From Streptomyces physcomitrii (GTDB lineage Bacteria > Actinomycetota > Actinomycetes > Streptomycetales > Streptomycetaceae): a DNA stretch of 64,000 nucleotides. The translations under genes and the position numbers were made by a program. Positions 62,741 to 64,000 of this stretch are shown here, one piece after another. The stretch is from the NCBI RefSeq assembly GCF_012273655.1, contig NZ_JAAWWP010000030.1:1-64000 (forward strand), written 5' to 3'. Numbering within the stretch: position 1 is the first letter of the stretch; each line of letters begins with the position of its first letter. The notes under the pieces are model-generated. The model did not search any database. It was not told the origin of the DNA and worked only from the letters and a program-made list of their open reading frames with translations.

Positions 62741-64000
62741 ATGGTCACCCCACTGAGTACCGCGCGGCCCGACACGCACGAGGTCACCAACCAGCCGCCG
62801 CCGATCGCCCCGTACGACGCCTCGGAGGACGCCGCGCTCCTGGAGGGCCTGGAGCGTGAGGGTGCCGCCTGGGCGGTGCCGGACGTGCGCCGGCTGGGGC
62901 GGCTGGCCGGGAGCCCGGAGGCCCAACGGTGGGCGGAGCAGGCGAACACCCATGAGCCGGTGCTGCGGACCCACGACCGGTACGGCAACCGGATCGACGA
63001 GGTGGAGTTCCACGACAGCTGGCACCAGCTGATGCGGGTGGCGGTGGCCGAGGGCGGCGCCGGGGCCGCCTGGGCCGACGACCGGCCCGGCGCCCATGTG
63101 GCCCGCTACGGCGGGGCGCTGGTCTGGGGCCACACCGAGGCCGGGCACGGCTGCCCGACGGCGATGACGTACGCCGTGATCCCCGCGCTGCGCCAGCAGC
63201 CCGAACTGGCCGCGGTCTACGAGCCCTTGCTCACCAGCCGGGTGTACGACCCGGGGCTGCGGGTGCCGACGGAGAAACGCGGGCTGCTCGCGGGCATGGG
63301 CATGACGGAGAAGCAGGGCGGCTCCGATGTGCGGACCAACACCACCCTCGCCGAACCGGCGGGCGAGGAGGGGCTCTACCGGCTGCGCGGGCACAAGTGG
63401 TTCACCTCGGCGCCGATGTGCGATCTCTTCCTGGTGCTCGCCCAGGCGCCCGGCGGCCTCTCCTGCTTCCTGGTGCCGCGGGTGCTCCCCGACGGCAGCC
63501 GGAACACCTTCCGTATCCAGCGCCTCAAGGACAAGCTCGGCAACCGCTCCAACGCCTCCTCCGAGCCCGAGTTCGACGGGACGCTCGCCTGGCGGGTCGG
63601 GCCCGAGGGCCGGGGCGTCAAGACGATCATCGACATGGTCAACTGCACCCGTCTGGACTGCGTGGCGGGCTCGGCCTCGCTGATGCGCAAGGCGCTGGTG
63701 GAGGCCGCGCACCACGCCCGGCACCGCTCCGCCTTCGGGGCCCGCCTGATCGACCAGCCCCTGATGCGCAATGTCCTCGGCGATCTGGCCGTGGAGTCGG
63801 AGGCGGCCACCGCGCTCACCCTGCGTCTGGCGGGCGCGGCCGACCGGGCGGTGCGCGGCGACGAGGGCGAGCAGGCCTTCCGGCGCCTGGCGACCGCGAT
63901 CGGCAAGTACTGGGTGACCAAGCGGGCGCCCGCCTTCACCGCCGAGGCCCTGGAGTGCCTGGGCGGCAACGGCTACGTCGAGGACTCCGGCATGCCGCGG
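62741..64000 (+). CDS. AidB-like acyl-CoA dehydrogenase, cut by the right edge
   Basis: The first 420 codons of an acyl-CoA dehydrogenase of the AidB/DNA-alkylation-response type. It has the N-terminal extra domain (EVTNQPPPIAPYDASEDAAL), the FAD loop GMGMTEKQGGSDVRTN, HKWFTSAPMCDLFLVLAQ and ECLGGNGYVEDSGMP at the edge. The family binds FAD; AidB also binds DNA. There is no ribosome binding site before the ATG at 62741, so the transcript may be leaderless. The PaaX regulator is divergent. Confidence 0.9.
   Translation, partial: MVTPLSTARPDTHEVTNQPPPIAPYDASEDAALLEGLEREGAAWAVPDVRRLGRLAGSPEAQRWAEQANTHEPVLRTHDRYGNRIDEVEFHDSWHQLMRVAVAEGGAGAAWADDRPGAHVARYGGALVWGHTEAGHGCPTAMTYAVIPALRQQPELAAVYEPLLTSRVYDPGLRVPTEKRGLLAGMGMTEKQGGSDVRTNTTLAEPAGEEGLYRLRGHKWFTSAPMCDLFLVLAQAPGGLSCFLVPRVLPDGSRNTFRIQRLKDKLGNRSNASSEPEFDGTLAWRVGPEGRGVKTIIDMVNCTRLDCVAGSASLMRKALVEAAHHARHRSAFGARLIDQPLMRNVLGDLAVESEAATALTLRLAGAADRAVRGDEGEQAFRRLATAIGKYWVTKRAPAFTAEALECLGGNGYVEDSGMPR

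Overview
The window is high-GC actinobacterial DNA, almost certainly from a Streptomyces chromosome. The evidence is very high G/C at third codon positions, frequent GTG starts, AAGGAG-type ribosome binding sites, and a left end (GlcNAc/chitobiose transporter ngcEF, aconitase, XRE-MurA fusion) in an order I recall from S. coelicolor. Species cannot be fixed from the sequence alone.

Layout. (1) 1-6.7 kb is core genome: the ngcF edge, ngcE with a DasR-like dre site, acnA with a TamR-like and an iron-box-like operator, and an HTH-MurA fusion protein. (2) 6.8-47.3 kb is accessory and lies between two imperfect ~126-bp direct repeats (6698-6823 and 47335-47460, about 92% identical). Each repeat carries the end of the murA-like gene and its terminator hairpin, so the segment looks like a ~40.5-kb genomic island inserted behind that gene. 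(3) 47.7-64 kb is ordinary chromosome: subtilase, GH25 muramidase, GH3 hydrolase, glutaminase, an OmpR two-component pair, a DUF1800/DUF1501 pair, an acyl-CoA synthetase, a PaaX regulator and an AidB-like acyl-CoA dehydrogenase cut by the window edge.

The island carries a biosynthetic gene cluster mixing nonribosomal and ribosomal-peptide logic. A leftward operon of overlapping genes encodes two short LanB-like proteins that keep the aminoacyl-transfer (glutamylation) region but lack the elimination domain, a free-standing adenylation enzyme, a PLP fold-type II enzyme and a free carrier protein. Opposite it are MbtH and a phosphopantetheinyl transferase. Two small LuxR regulators diverge from a LanM whose dehydratase half looks intact but whose cyclase half has lost all three zinc ligands; it is followed by a 68-aa precursor-like peptide with a GG leader end and one cysteine. 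A large LuxR-type regulator, an MFS exporter, a P450 and two NRPSs (C-A-T-C-A-T, then C-A-T-C-A-T-TE) complete the cluster. The first A domain of the terminal NRPS reads as threonine. My working inference is a four-module peptide, possibly primed by the free carrier protein, with dehydratase-type tailoring enzymes acting on carrier-bound or ribosomal substrates. The product is unknown to me.

The right part of the island holds a ThDP-dependent oxidase-like enzyme, a small acidic protein, a truncated P450 remnant, a TetR regulator with three operator-like palindromes at exact 16-bp spacing, and a conserved protein of unknown function. No rRNA, tRNA, CRISPR array, integrase or complete insertion sequence was recognised.
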